Assembly (NCBI GenBank): GCA_002409405.1
Contig: DHNG01000030.1
Span: 40,283 to 104,282 of the forward strand
Length of the DNA stretch: 64,000 nucleotides
Origin: Flavobacteriales bacterium UBA5422
GTDB taxonomy: Bacteria > Bacteroidota > Bacteroidia > Flavobacteriales_D > Crocinitomicaceae
Direction of reading: 5' to 3'
Every line of letters starts with the position of its first letter. The stretch's first letter is position 1. Position numbers and translations under genes: made by a program. Under the pieces are notes generated by a model that was not told where the DNA came from, ran no database searches, and saw nothing but the letters and a program-made list of their open reading frames with translations. This document shows, one piece after another, positions 37,574 to 46,138 of this stretch.

Positions 37574-38861
37574 ACTAACGTTTTGCGTTTGGATCGTTTT
37601 TTCATTTGGAACTGCTTCCTCTTTCGCACAAGTCGAAGAGGTAAAACGAGTTGTCCAACAATTGTGTTCTCCCGAATTTCATGGAAGAGGGTATGTCAAT
37701 GGCGGTGATTCTATTGCTGCTGAATACATTGCTTCCGAATTTCAAAAAGCCGGACTACACAATTTAACACCCAACTATTTCCAGTATTTTTCCTTTCCGG
37801 TAAATACCTTTCCGGGCAAAGCTGACTTTTCTGTTGATGGCCGCAAACTGATTGTTGGCAAAGATATCATTGTTGATCCCGCTTCTCCTTCTTATGAAGG
37901 GCTTCTGAAATACACGATCCTTCCCGCATCCACTATTTTAGATGCCGACAAAGTGATTGAGAAACTTCAGCAAGCTATGTCCGGAGAAATCTTCAACAGC
38001 ATCGCAATTGATTATCGGAATGTACATCCCGACACATTCAAAATCATCAAAGACTTTCAATATGAATTGGTGCAATTCGTTCCTGTAATTATTATTACGG
38101 ATAAAAAATTTGTCTGGTCCGTGGCCGAAAAACAGTTAACCAACCCAATCTTTGAACTGCAATCGGATATCGCAGACGGCACACCCATTCAGGTAAATCT
38201 GAATGCTGTTCTGAAAAAAGAACACCGTGCAAAGAATGTCATCGGGTACCTTCCTGCGGAGAAAAGCACAAAGAAAACCATTGTGTTTACTGCTCATTAT
38301 GATCACCTGGGGCGGCTGGGGCAGGAAACGTATTTCCCGGGAGCAAATGACAATGCCAGCGGGACAGCAATGCTGATTGCTCTTGCCAATTATTTTCGCC
38401 AACACCGCGTTGACTACAACCTCTTATTTATTGCGTTTGCAGGTGAAGAAATTGGCCTGTTGGGTTCAAAGTACTACGTTGAAAATCCTGTAAAATCTTT
38501 GAAAGACATTTCTTTTTTATTGAATCTGGATATTTTCGGAAGTGGTGAGGATGGTATCACTGTTGTCAATGGAAGTATTTTCCTGGAACATTTCGACCTG
38601 TTGACGGACATCAATGAAGAAAAACAACTACTCACCCAAATTAAATCGAGAGGGTACGCTGCCAATTCTGATCATTACTGGTTTACCGATGCCGGTGTTC
38701 CTTCTTTTTTCATTTATACGATGGGATTGAACCGTCACTATCACGATACAGGTGATACCTTTGAAAATCTCTCTTTTGCAGAAGTCAATGATTTGACAAC
38801 CTTACTTTCTACCTTCATCGAACGATTGGATACTGTAAAAATCAGCAAGAAAAAGAAATAA
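37524..38861 (+). CDS. Exported M28-family zinc peptidase
   Basis: About 445 aa. The first in-frame ATG (37494) lies deep in the previous gene; a GTG at 37524 or TTG at 37533 gives a signal peptide (LTFCVWIVFSFGTASSFAQ), so a non-ATG start is likely. The peptidase domain has the zinc ligands in FTAHYDHLG (His, Asp spacing), GANDNASGTAML (Asp), AFAGEEIGLLGS (catalytic Glu and Glu ligand), LNLDIFG (Asp), and RHYHDTGDT (His). A PA-like insert sits between the N-terminal part and the catalytic half. It is probably an aminopeptidase in the periplasm. Confidence 0.88.
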   Translation: MRLLKNLYKNSVAATHKLTFCVWIVFSFGTASSFAQVEEVKRVVQQLCSPEFHGRGYVNGGDSIAAEYIASEFQKAGLHNLTPNYFQYFSFPVNTFPGKADFSVDGRKLIVGKDIIVDPASPSYEGLLKYTILPASTILDADKVIEKLQQAMSGEIFNSIAIDYRNVHPDTFKIIKDFQYELVQFVPVIIITDKKFVWSVAEKQLTNPIFELQSDIADGTPIQVNLNAVLKKEHRAKNVIGYLPAEKSTKKTIVFTAHYDHLGRLGQETYFPGANDNASGTAMLIALANYFRQHRVDYNLLFIAFAGEEIGLLGSKYYVENPVKSLKDISFLLNLDIFGSGEDGITVVNGSIFLEHFDLLTDINEEKQLLTQIKSRGYAANSDHYWFTDAGVPSFFIYTMGLNRHYHDTGDTFENLSFAEVNDLTTLLSTFIERLDTVKISKKKK

Positions 38862-38919
38862 TTGACACCCGCTGGTCTGTGCCGGAATCTCGCGCACGCA
38901 AAAAATAAATCTATTTTTC

Positions 38920-38951
38920 TTTGTTCATATACCACAAAAAAGGTATTTTTG
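38920..38951 (+). promoter_or_regulatory. Promoter of the suf operon
   Basis: TTTG (38920-38923) and TATTTTTG (38944-38951) are 20 bp apart, matching the Bacteroidota -33/-7 pair. The expected start near 38957 gives a 50-nt leader to sufA. Confidence 0.6.
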
Positions 38952-38955
38952 TGGT
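38929..38955. promoter_or_regulatory. Operator-like palindrome over the suf -7 box
   Basis: ACCACAAAAA (38931-38940) and TTTTTGTGGT (38946-38955) form a perfect 10-bp dyad around AGGTA. It lies across the -7 box. The part 38929-38947 is identical to the complement of 4796-4814 ahead of the ClC gene. Confidence 0.5.
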
Positions 38956-38979
38956 GAATTTTACGGTTATTTATATTTA

Positions 38980-38996
38980 ATCTAAATAATTTAGAT
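38980..38996. promoter_or_regulatory. Second palindrome in the suf leader
   Basis: ATCTAAAT-A-ATTTAGAT is a perfect 8-bp dyad in the predicted leader, 12 bp before the sufA ATG. It could be a regulator site or a short hairpin in the mRNA. Confidence 0.45.
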
Positions 38997-39008
38997 ATTA
39001 GAGGGGTT

Positions 39009-39332
39009 ATGATTACGGTTACAGAAAACGCTAAAAATCAAGCGATTCGTTTGATGAGCGAAGACGGAAAGGATGGGTATTTCATCCGTGTCGGCGTAGA
39101 AGGTGGTGGATGCTCCGGTTTGCGCTATCAATTAACGTTTGACAATCAGGAAACAGAAAACGATAAAAGTTTTGAAGACAACGGAGTGAAGGTTGTCGTG
39201 GATAAAAAAAGTTTTCTCTATCTCGTTGGAACAACACTTGATTTCTCAGGTGGTTTGAACGGAAAAGGGTTTATATTTTCAAACCCGAATGCAGAACGTA
39301 CGTGCGGTTGTGGAGAGTCGTTTTCTCTCTAA
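39009..39332 (+). CDS. sufA: Iron-sulfur carrier of the A type (SufA/IscA/HesB)
   Basis: 107 aa. The conserved cysteines are in GGGCSGLRY (about residue 38) and the terminal CGCGESFSL, as in all A-type carriers. The protein receives and passes on Fe-S clusters. It is the first gene of a sufABCD run, with a good promoter and two palindromes upstream. GAGGGG just before the ATG is an unusually good Shine-Dalgarno-like sequence for this genome. Confidence 0.93.
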   Translation: MITVTENAKNQAIRLMSEDGKDGYFIRVGVEGGGCSGLRYQLTFDNQETENDKSFEDNGVKVVVDKKSFLYLVGTTLDFSGGLNGKGFIFSNPNAERTCGCGESFSL

Positions 39333-39374
39333 GAGTTGAAAAAGAAGCAAACGTGCTTCACTGATAAATGTAGT

Positions 39375-40820
39375 ATGGGATATACAGAAAATGAATTAGC
39401 TGAGGACCTGAAAAATCAGGAGTATAAGTTCGGTTTTACAACAGATATTGAGTCGGATAAGGCTCCAAAAGGGTTAAATGAAGACATCATCCGGTTGATT
39501 TCCTCTAAGAAAAATGAACCGGAATGGTTATTGGAATACCGTTTGAATGCTTTCAAAATATGGCAGGGAATGACAGAGCCGGAATGGGCACATGTCAATT
39601 ACAACAAACCCGATTTTCAAGGAATTACTTATTACGCAGCTCCGAAGCAAACAAAAAAATACGAATCGTGGGATGACGTGGATCCGGAATTGAAAGAAAC
39701 CATGAAAAAACTGGGGATTTCAATGGAAGAGCAAAAACGTCTCACGGGTGTGGCTGTTGACTTCGTAATGGACTCGGTTTCAGTTGCTACGTCGTTCAAA
39801 GAAAAACTAAAAGAACTCGGAATCATTTTCTGTTCTTTTTCAGATGCTGTTCAGGAACATCCCGATTTGATAAAGAAATACATGGGAACAGTAGTTCCTA
39901 CCACAGATAATTTCTATGCTGCATTAAACTCAGCTGTTTTTACGGACGGTTCATTTTGTTACATTCCAAAGGGAGTAAGATGCCCGATGGAGTTGTCTAC
40001 CTATTTCCGGATCAACGAAGGAGGAACAGGACAGTTTGAACGGACGCTGGTTGTTGCTGATGAAGGTTCTTATGTCTCTTACCTGGAAGGCTGTACCGCT
40101 CCGCAACGTGATGAGAATCAGTTGCACGCAGCAGTTGTTGAGTTAATTGCATTGGAAAATGCTGAAATAAAATATTCAACGGTTCAGAACTGGTATCCTG
40201 GTGATAAGGAAGGGAAGGGAGGTGTGTTCAACTTCGTTACCAAACGAGGAATGTGTGAACGCAATTCCAAAATTTCGTGGACACAGGTTGAGACAGGTTC
40301 GGCTGTTACCTGGAAATATCCTTCTTGTATTCTGAAAGGAGACAATTCGGTAGGCGAATTCTATTCCGTTGCCGTTACCAATAATTTCCAACAGGCGGAT
40401 ACCGGGACAAAAATGATTCACTTGGGTAAAAACACTAAAAGTACGATCATTTCAAAAGGTATTTCTGCAGGAAAATCACAAAACTCCTACCGTGGATTGG
40501 TTCAAATTCACAAGGGAGCAGAAAACGCGCGCAATTTTTCTCAGTGTGATTCACTGCTCATGACAGATGAATGTGGTGCACATACGTTCCCGTATATTGA
40601 ATGCAAGAACAGCACGGCAAAAATCGAACACGAAGCAACAACGTCAAAAATTGGTGAAGACCAGATTTTCTATTGTTTGCAACGCGGTATTTCAGAAGAG
40701 AAGGCAATCAGTCTGATCGTGAACGGGTATTGTAAAGACGTATTGAATCAATTGCCAATGGAATTTGCTGTTGAAGCACAGAAATTATTGGCGATTAGCC
40801 TGGAAAACTCAGTAGGGTAA
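39375..40820 (+). CDS. sufB: Fe-S cluster assembly protein SufB
   Basis: 481 aa from ATG 39375 ([19 protein letters not shown]). Family motifs include [56 protein letters not shown] (the scaffold Cys and Glu region), and [17 protein letters not shown] near the C-terminus. SufB is the scaffold of the SufBC2D complex on which clusters are built. It is 43 bp after sufA and 73 bp before sufC. Length agrees with the family. Confidence 0.97.
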   Translation: MGYTENELAEDLKNQEYKFGFTTDIESDKAPKGLNEDIIRLISSKKNEPEWLLEYRLNAFKIWQGMTEPEWAHVNYNKPDFQGITYYAAPKQTKKYESWDDVDPELKETMKKLGISMEEQKRLTGVAVDFVMDSVSVATSFKEKLKELGIIFCSFSDAVQEHPDLIKKYMGTVVPTTDNFYAALNSAVFTDGSFCYIPKGVRCPMELSTYFRINEGGTGQFERTLVVADEGSYVSYLEGCTAPQRDENQLHAAVVELIALENAEIKYSTVQNWYPGDKEGKGGVFNFVTKRGMCERNSKISWTQVETGSAVTWKYPSCILKGDNSVGEFYSVAVTNNFQQADTGTKMIHLGKNTKSTIISKGISAGKSQNSYRGLVQIHKGAENARNFSQCDSLLMTDECGAHTFPYIECKNSTAKIEHEATTSKIGEDQIFYCLQRGISEEKAISLIVNGYCKDVLNQLPMEFAVEAQKLLAISLENSVG

Positions 40821-40848
40821 ATTTGAAGTAAAAAATAGGAAATAAACT

Positions 40849-40880
40849 CAAATTGCAGCTGTATACGAATCTGCAATTTG
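40849..40880 (+). promoter_or_regulatory. Hairpin between sufB and sufC
   Basis: CAAATTGCAG (40849-40858) and CTGCAATTTG (40871-40880) form a perfect 10-bp stem with a 12-nt loop, 13 bp ahead of the sufC start. It has no U tract, so it may slow decay or tune translation within the operon. Confidence 0.45.
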
Positions 40881-40893
40881 CAATTTGCAATGT

Positions 40894-41652
40894 ATGATTA
40901 AAATAGAAAACTTACATGCCTCTATCGATGGCAAAGAGATATTAAAAGGATTGAACCTGGAAGTAAAGGCAGGAGAAGTTCACGCGATCATGGGGCCAAA
41001 CGGTGCCGGTAAATCTACGTTGGCATCTGTTCTTGCCGGACGTGAAGAATACGAAATCACAGCAGGATCCGTTGATTTTGACGGTACAGATTTATTAGAG
41101 TTGAGCACAGAAGACCGTGCACGTGAAGGATTATTCTTGGCATTCCAGTATCCGGTAGAAATTCCGGGGGTTTCCAATATCAATTTTTTGCGCACAGCAT
41201 TGAATGAAATTCGCGAATACAGAGGAGAAGCAGCTGTTTCTGCAAAAGATTTCATGGCAATGGTGAAAGAAAAGTCAAAATTGGTGGAGTTGGATTCTAA
41301 ACTGGCAAACCGTTCGGTAAACGAAGGATTCTCCGGAGGAGAAAAGAAGCGCAATGAAATTTTCCAGATGGCAATGCTCGAACCGAAGCTGGCAATTCTG
41401 GATGAAACAGATTCCGGTCTGGATATTGACGCACTACGCATTGTTGCAGGTGGAGTAAACGCCTTGAAAAGCAATGAAAATGCGACCATCGTCATTACTC
41501 ACTACCAACGTTTACTGGATTACATCGTTCCTGATTTTGTACACGTACTTTACAATGGAAAAATTGTGAAGTCAGGGCCGAAAGAACTGGCTCTGGAACT
41601 GGAAGAAAAAGGGTACGACTGGATTAAAGCTGAATTGGGAGAAACGGTTTAA
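40894..41652 (+). CDS. sufC: Fe-S cluster assembly ATPase SufC
   Basis: 252 aa from ATG 40894 (MIKIENLHASIDGKEILKG). Walker A is GPNGAGKST, the signature NEGFSGGEKKRNEI and Walker B KLAILDETDSGLDIDAL, the exact SufC forms. It is the ATPase of the SufBC2D scaffold. No membrane partner is present, as expected for SufC. The next gene is sufD. Confidence 0.97.
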   Translation: MIKIENLHASIDGKEILKGLNLEVKAGEVHAIMGPNGAGKSTLASVLAGREEYEITAGSVDFDGTDLLELSTEDRAREGLFLAFQYPVEIPGVSNINFLRTALNEIREYRGEAAVSAKDFMAMVKEKSKLVELDSKLANRSVNEGFSGGEKKRNEIFQMAMLEPKLAILDETDSGLDIDALRIVAGGVNALKSNENATIVITHYQRLLDYIVPDFVHVLYNGKIVKSGPKELALELEEKGYDWIKAELGETV

Positions 41653-41679
41653 GAACTGTTTTCTAAAAAGAAATACACA

Positions 41680-42942
41680 ATGACTGAAGTTATTCAAGAA
41701 AGCAAAATCGCGAAATTCAGAGAGGGATTGCCAAAAACACACCTTTCGTTTCGTGAAAACATATTGAAAACAGCGGAAAATACACTTTCCACGCTTGATT
41801 TCCCCACAACAAGAAATGAGCGCTGGAAGTACACACGCGTTGCTAAAATTGCCAATAAATCATTCACAGCAAAGCAAGGAACCGTCGGAACCTTACACTT
41901 ACCTGTTGAAGATGCATATACCATTGTTTTTGTCAATGGTTTCTACAACCAGGAATTGTCTTCATCGGATTGTCCTGAAGGAGTAACGATCGCTGCATTA
42001 TCTGAAACAACGGAAGGAAATAGCCTGTTAGGAGAAAATGTACGTATTGATACGAATGTCTTTACTGCATTAAATACATTACACGCTACAGATGGTGCAT
42101 ATATTCACCTGAAAGCAAAAACAATCGTTGAAAAACCGATTCAGCTCGTTCATGTTTTAACAGGAGAGAATACAATCGCAATAACACGAAACGTGATTGT
42201 GAGTGAACGTTTTTCAGAAGCTGAAATCGTACAGGTTTTCCTGACGGAAAATGCAATTGAATCGTTTGCAAATAACGTAACGGAAATATTCGTAGAAGAA
42301 AACGCAACGTTATCATTTGATAAACTGCAAAATGAAACGGAAGGTAATTTTCACATCTCAACTGAGCACGTCAAACAAGCTGCGCATTCCAATTTCAAGA
42401 TCAATACCATTACTCTGAACGGAGGATTGGTTCGCAATGACCTGTTCATCGATGTGGTAGGAGAGAACGTGGAAACACACCTCAACGGAACGTATGTTTT
42501 AAAAGGAAATCAACATGTAGACAACCACACAACGGTTGACCATTTGAAGCCGAATTGTGAATCCAACGAATTGTACAAAGGAGTCGTAGATGAAAGTGCA
42601 ACAGCAGTATTCAACGGAAAGGTGTTTGTTCGGAAGGATGCGCAAAAAATCAATGCCTACCAGTCCAACGGAAATGTATTGTTATCCGATACTGCTTCGG
42701 TGAATTCAAAACCAGAACTGGAAATTTATGCGGATGATGTGAAATGTTCGCACGGTTCAACAACCGGGCAACTGGATGAGGACGCGATTTACTACCTGCG
42801 TGCGCGGGGAATTTCTGAGAAATCAGCAAAAGCATTAATGGTGACTGCATTCATTGGAGATGTAATTGATAAAATTAACAACGAATCCGTTGTGGAATAT
42901 GTGCACACTGCATTACACGACCGATTCGGGTGGGATTTTTAA
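41680..42942 (+). CDS. sufD: Fe-S cluster assembly protein SufD
   Basis: 420 aa. The C-terminal half has the SufB/SufD beta-helix core (ELYKGVVDESATAVFNGKVF, DDVKCSHGSTTGQLDEDAIY, LRARGISEKSAKALMVTAF) with the conserved His of KCSHG. The N-terminal half is less conserved, as is usual. It pairs with SufB and SufC. No sufS or sufE gene follows in this window. Confidence 0.96.
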   Translation: MTEVIQESKIAKFREGLPKTHLSFRENILKTAENTLSTLDFPTTRNERWKYTRVAKIANKSFTAKQGTVGTLHLPVEDAYTIVFVNGFYNQELSSSDCPEGVTIAALSETTEGNSLLGENVRIDTNVFTALNTLHATDGAYIHLKAKTIVEKPIQLVHVLTGENTIAITRNVIVSERFSEAEIVQVFLTENAIESFANNVTEIFVEENATLSFDKLQNETEGNFHISTEHVKQAAHSNFKINTITLNGGLVRNDLFIDVVGENVETHLNGTYVLKGNQHVDNHTTVDHLKPNCESNELYKGVVDESATAVFNGKVFVRKDAQKINAYQSNGNVLLSDTASVNSKPELEIYADDVKCSHGSTTGQLDEDAIYYLRARGISEKSAKALMVTAFIGDVIDKINNESVVEYVHTALHDRFGWDF

Positions 42943-42955
42943 ACAAAGAGAGAAA

Positions 42956-42984
42956 CAGGGTGTATGAGTGCACCCTGCTGTCTT
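42956..42984 (+). terminator. Probable terminator of the suf operon
   Basis: CAGGGTG (42956-42962) and CACCCTG (42971-42977) form a 7-bp stem followed by CTGTCTTT. The U tract is weak. The remaining 320 bp to the next gene show only AT-rich sequence and a -7-like box at 43273. Confidence 0.5.
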
Positions 42985-43272
42985 TAAACTACACTACTGA
43001 TTAACTGAATTCTTCGTTCCATTCGTTTTTAAAACATTTCCATAGCAGGTGTTTTCGTTTTACAATCTCTTTTTTGTAATATCCATACTTGCAAAAGCAA
43101 TCATTTCAAAAATATATTTTAGTGCTTTCCACTAATATATATCTGCCTCATATCCAATAAAATATAATGTGTGATTTACAAATCTTGTCCGTTACGTATA
43201 CTATTTTGCGAGATTCGAACATCTTTAACTGAACTTATTTTTTGCTTGATGAGCTGTGAACCAAACAATTGT

Positions 43273-43280
43273 TATTTTTG
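43273..43280 (+). promoter_or_regulatory. -7 box of the CaCA antiporter gene
   Basis: TATTTTTG matches TAnnTTTG and lies 22 bp ahead of the ATG. No clear -33 partner; the nearest TTG is 24 bp further upstream. Confidence 0.35.
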
Positions 43281-43302
43281 ATTTGTTTTTAGTTCTCAGC
43301 TT

Positions 43303-44316
43303 ATGGATAGTTTACTATTAAATACATCCGTATTTTGCGTATCGGGTATCATTATTTGGTATTGCTCAAACAAACTTTCAGATATTGTTGATTATGTTGA
43401 TGACAGGTTTAACTTAGGTGCAGCTTTTGGCGGTACAATCATTTTGTCTATTGCTACAAACCTTCCTGAACTTGCAATTGTTGTGCAAGGTGTTTTACAA
43501 CATGATACATCTCTGGCTATCGGAAATATTTTAGGCGGTATTGCATTACAAACAATCTTACTGAGTCTGTTTGATTTTGCTTCCAGAAAAAATGAACAGC
43601 GGCCGTTTTCTAATTTGGTCGGACATCCTGTTTCAATTTTGCAAGGTGTTTTTTTAGTTTCGATTTTAGCTTTTGTTATTATGGGCACACAGTTCAACAA
43701 AACCAAAATCAGTCCTGATTTTCCGGTTGCTGAAATCTTTATTTTTCTTTTTTGGCTGCTTAGCTTGTATTTACTTCATAAAGGAAAAAAGACAATCAGT
43801 GCTTCTCCCGCAACAGAAATCAACGAAAAAGTAATTGGTATTCAACTTACACCGACAAAAGCTTTGATTTTACTAGCTGTTTTGAGTACATGTATCCTCA
43901 TTTTTGGTTATTTGCTTGGAGTCACAAGCGATGCGTTAGCCAATTACTATCATATAGACGGAGTTATTTTTGGTGCAACCATATTGGCATTTGTTACAAG
44001 TTTACCTGAAATATCAGGGGGGTTAGCATTTATTAAACAGAAAAGCTATCAACCTATCATAAGCGATATCTTTGGAGGAAATGCATTCTTGCCGGTATTA
44101 TTCCTCATCGCTTCCATTATCAATCACAACACCTTACTCACGGAAGCAGGGCATTCGGATATCTACCTGACAGCTTTATCAATTATTTTAACCTGCATCT
44201 ACTTAATCGGAATCATTTTAAAACCTCAAAAACGAAAATTAGGTATGGGAATTGATTCCTGGTTTGCATTAATTATTTACATAATTGGAATCGTTTGCAT
44301 AACAATTGTCGCCTGA
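43303..44316 (+). CDS. Ca2+:cation antiporter (CaCA/YrbG-like)
   Basis: 337 aa with about ten membrane helices. The two alpha repeats are evident: GGTIILSIATNLPELAIVV followed by SLAIGNILGG near residues 43-78, and FGATILAFVTSLPEISGGL followed by ISDIFGGNAF near 222-262. The acidic residue in each (Glu of LPELA and LPEIS) coordinates the cation. It likely exchanges Na+ or H+ for Ca2+ across the inner membrane. It is transcribed alone. Confidence 0.87.
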   Translation: MDSLLLNTSVFCVSGIIIWYCSNKLSDIVDYVDDRFNLGAAFGGTIILSIATNLPELAIVVQGVLQHDTSLAIGNILGGIALQTILLSLFDFASRKNEQRPFSNLVGHPVSILQGVFLVSILAFVIMGTQFNKTKISPDFPVAEIFIFLFWLLSLYLLHKGKKTISASPATEINEKVIGIQLTPTKALILLAVLSTCILIFGYLLGVTSDALANYYHIDGVIFGATILAFVTSLPEISGGLAFIKQKSYQPIISDIFGGNAFLPVLFLIASIINHNTLLTEAGHSDIYLTALSIILTCIYLIGIILKPQKRKLGMGIDSWFALIIYIIGIVCITIVA

Positions 44317-44419
44317 GAAATTTGAATCTGCGCCTCTCCATTCGTTTCCTCCGAATATGGATGTTTTATATGTTCCGGGTGAGATTGATAACTGAATTTC
44401 AGTTAAAAATATTTTTCTC

Positions 44420-44722
44420 CTACAACTCCCCGTCTCTAAATTTCCTTCTCCATTCCATCTTTTCCCGTTCCCGCTCAATCAGTAAGCGAGCAATGATTTC
44501 TCCTGCAGAAATAGTTCCGGATGTATCCGCCAGGGCAGCCTTTACTTTTGATTCCGAAACGTCCATGCGGTACAAAATAGAAACCAACTTATTAAAATCG
44601 GAAAGTACAAGCTCATTGAGATAAGCACTCAGCTCATCAAATAAATCAACCTGTTCAGACCGGATCAACTCCTCCGGTAAACCAACGATTGTTGCCACTG
44701 TGACTTGTGATTCATCCTTCAT
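44420..44722 (-). CDS. Small soluble protein of unknown function, partner of TetR
   Basis: 100 aa from ATG 44722 (MKDESQVTVATIVGLPEELI), overlapping the end of the TetR gene by 11 bp and therefore translationally coupled. Predicted all-helical: LFDELSAYLNELVLSDF, LVSILYRMDVSESKVKAALA and a basic C-terminal helix ending EKMEWRRKFRDGEL. There is no family I recognise. Confidence 0.72.
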   Translation of the reverse strand: MKDESQVTVATIVGLPEELIRSEQVDLFDELSAYLNELVLSDFNKLVSILYRMDVSESKVKAALADTSGTISAGEIIARLLIEREREKMEWRRKFRDGEL

Positions 44723-45353
44723 TTTCAATGCCTGTCCGCACATTATTAATCGCGATTCTCATTTCTTCACCTGTGCAGGTAAGATACGGCTTCCATGTCC
44801 AAACGGATTGCTCTGCAAAATATAAATACGGAGCTTCGCTGTAATCAAACACATCCCGGTAAGCGATCCAGCTATTGTTCCAGATGACGATTTGCTGAAA
44901 ATGTGCTTCCTGTTCTTTTAGAGATATATCAGAACGCATTAACCCCATTCGTTGTAATTCCTTCATTGTTACGTCAAAATCTTGCTTTCGTTGCCGGAGC
45001 ATAGCCTTGAAACGAACTTCCAGGTAATCTGTTCTACGGGCAATGACCAATCGATCTGTGAATAAAAAACGATACTCCCACATTTCCCGGAACGTGACAA
45101 ACTGTGTATAAAAGGCTTTTTCCATGAAGTTTTTCGGTTGAACCTGCATCAATTCTACTGATAATGCCTCCATATCAGTCAAAAAACGATCAATCGCGCA
45201 GATAATAAGTGCATCCCGATTCGGATAGTGGTAGTGTAGATTTCCCAGACTGATTCCCATCTCTTTTGAAATGTATAACGTCGTTACCTGTTCAACCCCC
45301 TCCCGGTTAAATAGTTCGATGGCTTTCAACAGTATTTTTTCCTTTGTTTTCAC
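44712..45353 (-). CDS. TetR/AcrR-family transcriptional regulator
   Basis: 213 aa. The N-terminal helix-turn-helix is TTLYISKEMGISLGNLHYHYPNRDAL (recognition helix GISLGNLHYHY, residues about 30-42). The rest is an all-helical ligand and dimer domain rich in Trp and Phe. A TetR-type regulator usually represses a neighbouring gene and itself. A double palindrome (45402-45419) in the intergenic region toward the plus-strand zinc-ribbon gene is its probable operator. Confidence 0.9.
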   Translation of the reverse strand: MKTKEKILLKAIELFNREGVEQVTTLYISKEMGISLGNLHYHYPNRDALIICAIDRFLTDMEALSVELMQVQPKNFMEKAFYTQFVTFREMWEYRFLFTDRLVIARRTDYLEVRFKAMLRQRKQDFDVTMKELQRMGLMRSDISLKEQEAHFQQIVIWNNSWIAYRDVFDYSEAPYLYFAEQSVWTWKPYLTCTGEEMRIAINNVRTGIENEG

Positions 45354-45401
45354 ATCTCTTTTTTGCTCCTTAAAAGTAAGGAAAATTAATTCTTTTCAAA
45401 A

Positions 45402-45433
45402 TTAGCTAATTTTAGCTAAAAATGGTATTTTTG
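45402..45433. promoter_or_regulatory. Probable TetR operator with promoter
   Basis: TTAGCTAA occurs twice (45402-45409 and 45412-45419), each itself a palindrome, forming an 18-bp dyad. It is followed by TATTTTTG at 45426-45433, a -7 box for the plus-strand gene, so bound repressor would cover the -33 region. Confidence 0.55.
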
Positions 45434-45461
45434 TTCTAATAATGATCAAATACAGCAATAA

Positions 45462-45755
45462 ATGTCAGTTGAACGAAAATGTCCGGACTGCAATCATTGG
45501 AATCGTGAAAACGATTATTGTTCTGTTTGCGGAACAGTGTTGTCTCCGGCAATTATTGAAGACAAAAGAGAAGAAGAACGGGAAGAAAGACGAAAAAACG
45601 AACCCAAAACACCACTGGATCTTTTTCTTGAAAATTGGGAAAATTCCCGGTTCCTTCTAATCAGAATCAGTTTCAAAATAGTTTATACTATTTGGGCAAT
45701 CGTCATGGGAATCGCCTTCTTTTTTGCTTACCTGACAATTGGCTCCAATGGTTAA
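45462..45755 (+). CDS. Zinc-ribbon membrane protein
   Basis: 97 aa. N-terminal zinc ribbon CPDCNHWNRENDYCSVCG (Cys-x2-Cys, x10, Cys-x2-Cys). A charged stretch follows (EDKREEEREERRKNEPKTPL) and a C-terminal membrane helix (about 70-93). A small membrane-tethered zinc ribbon of unknown role, probably under control of the divergent TetR. It overlaps the next gene by eight bases. Confidence 0.8.
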   Translation: MSVERKCPDCNHWNRENDYCSVCGTVLSPAIIEDKREEEREERRKNEPKTPLDLFLENWENSRFLLIRISFKIVYTIWAIVMGIAFFFAYLTIGSNG

Positions 45756-46131
45756 ATTGTTTTCAAATCCGCAAAAATTACTGTTCTTGTTGACCATTCT
45801 TTATCTGGTAACACGTTATTTGCGTGCCCAGGGTGTAGAACTTCCATCCTTTTTCATATTTCACTTCACTGATTTATTATTCATCCCGATACAACTGACC
45901 ATTTGCCTGATATCCGTTCGGTTGCTCAAGCGGGATCATCGCATATGCATCCCTGTTTCACTTGTTGGCTGTATTACAGGATGGATGGCTGTATTATTTG
46001 AATGGTACCTTCCTGTTCACAAGGGTTCCAACCAACACACTCCGGATGGAATGGACGTATTGATGTATTGTTTCGGAGGATGTTTATTTCTGATTCTCCA
46101 GAAGACATGGCTCTCTCCGGATAATCAGTAA
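45748..46131 (+). CDS. Small integral membrane protein of unknown function
   Basis: 127 aa from ATG 45748 (MVKLFSNPQKLLFLLTILYL), overlapping the zinc-ribbon gene by eight bases. Four hydrophobic segments (about 9-27, 42-62, 72-90, 108-122). No family motif seen. Coupled to the TetR-controlled zinc-ribbon gene, so the two may work together. Confidence 0.72.
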   Translation: MVKLFSNPQKLLFLLTILYLVTRYLRAQGVELPSFFIFHFTDLLFIPIQLTICLISVRLLKRDHRICIPVSLVGCITGWMAVLFEWYLPVHKGSNQHTPDGMDVLMYCFGGCLFLILQKTWLSPDNQ

Positions 46132-46138
46132 TCATTCT

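Noticed and set aside
38931..38955. Reading the suf palindrome as a terminator of the M28 peptidase gene
   Set aside because: The stem is AT-rich, has no U tract, overlaps a good promoter and has a second copy of its core elsewhere.
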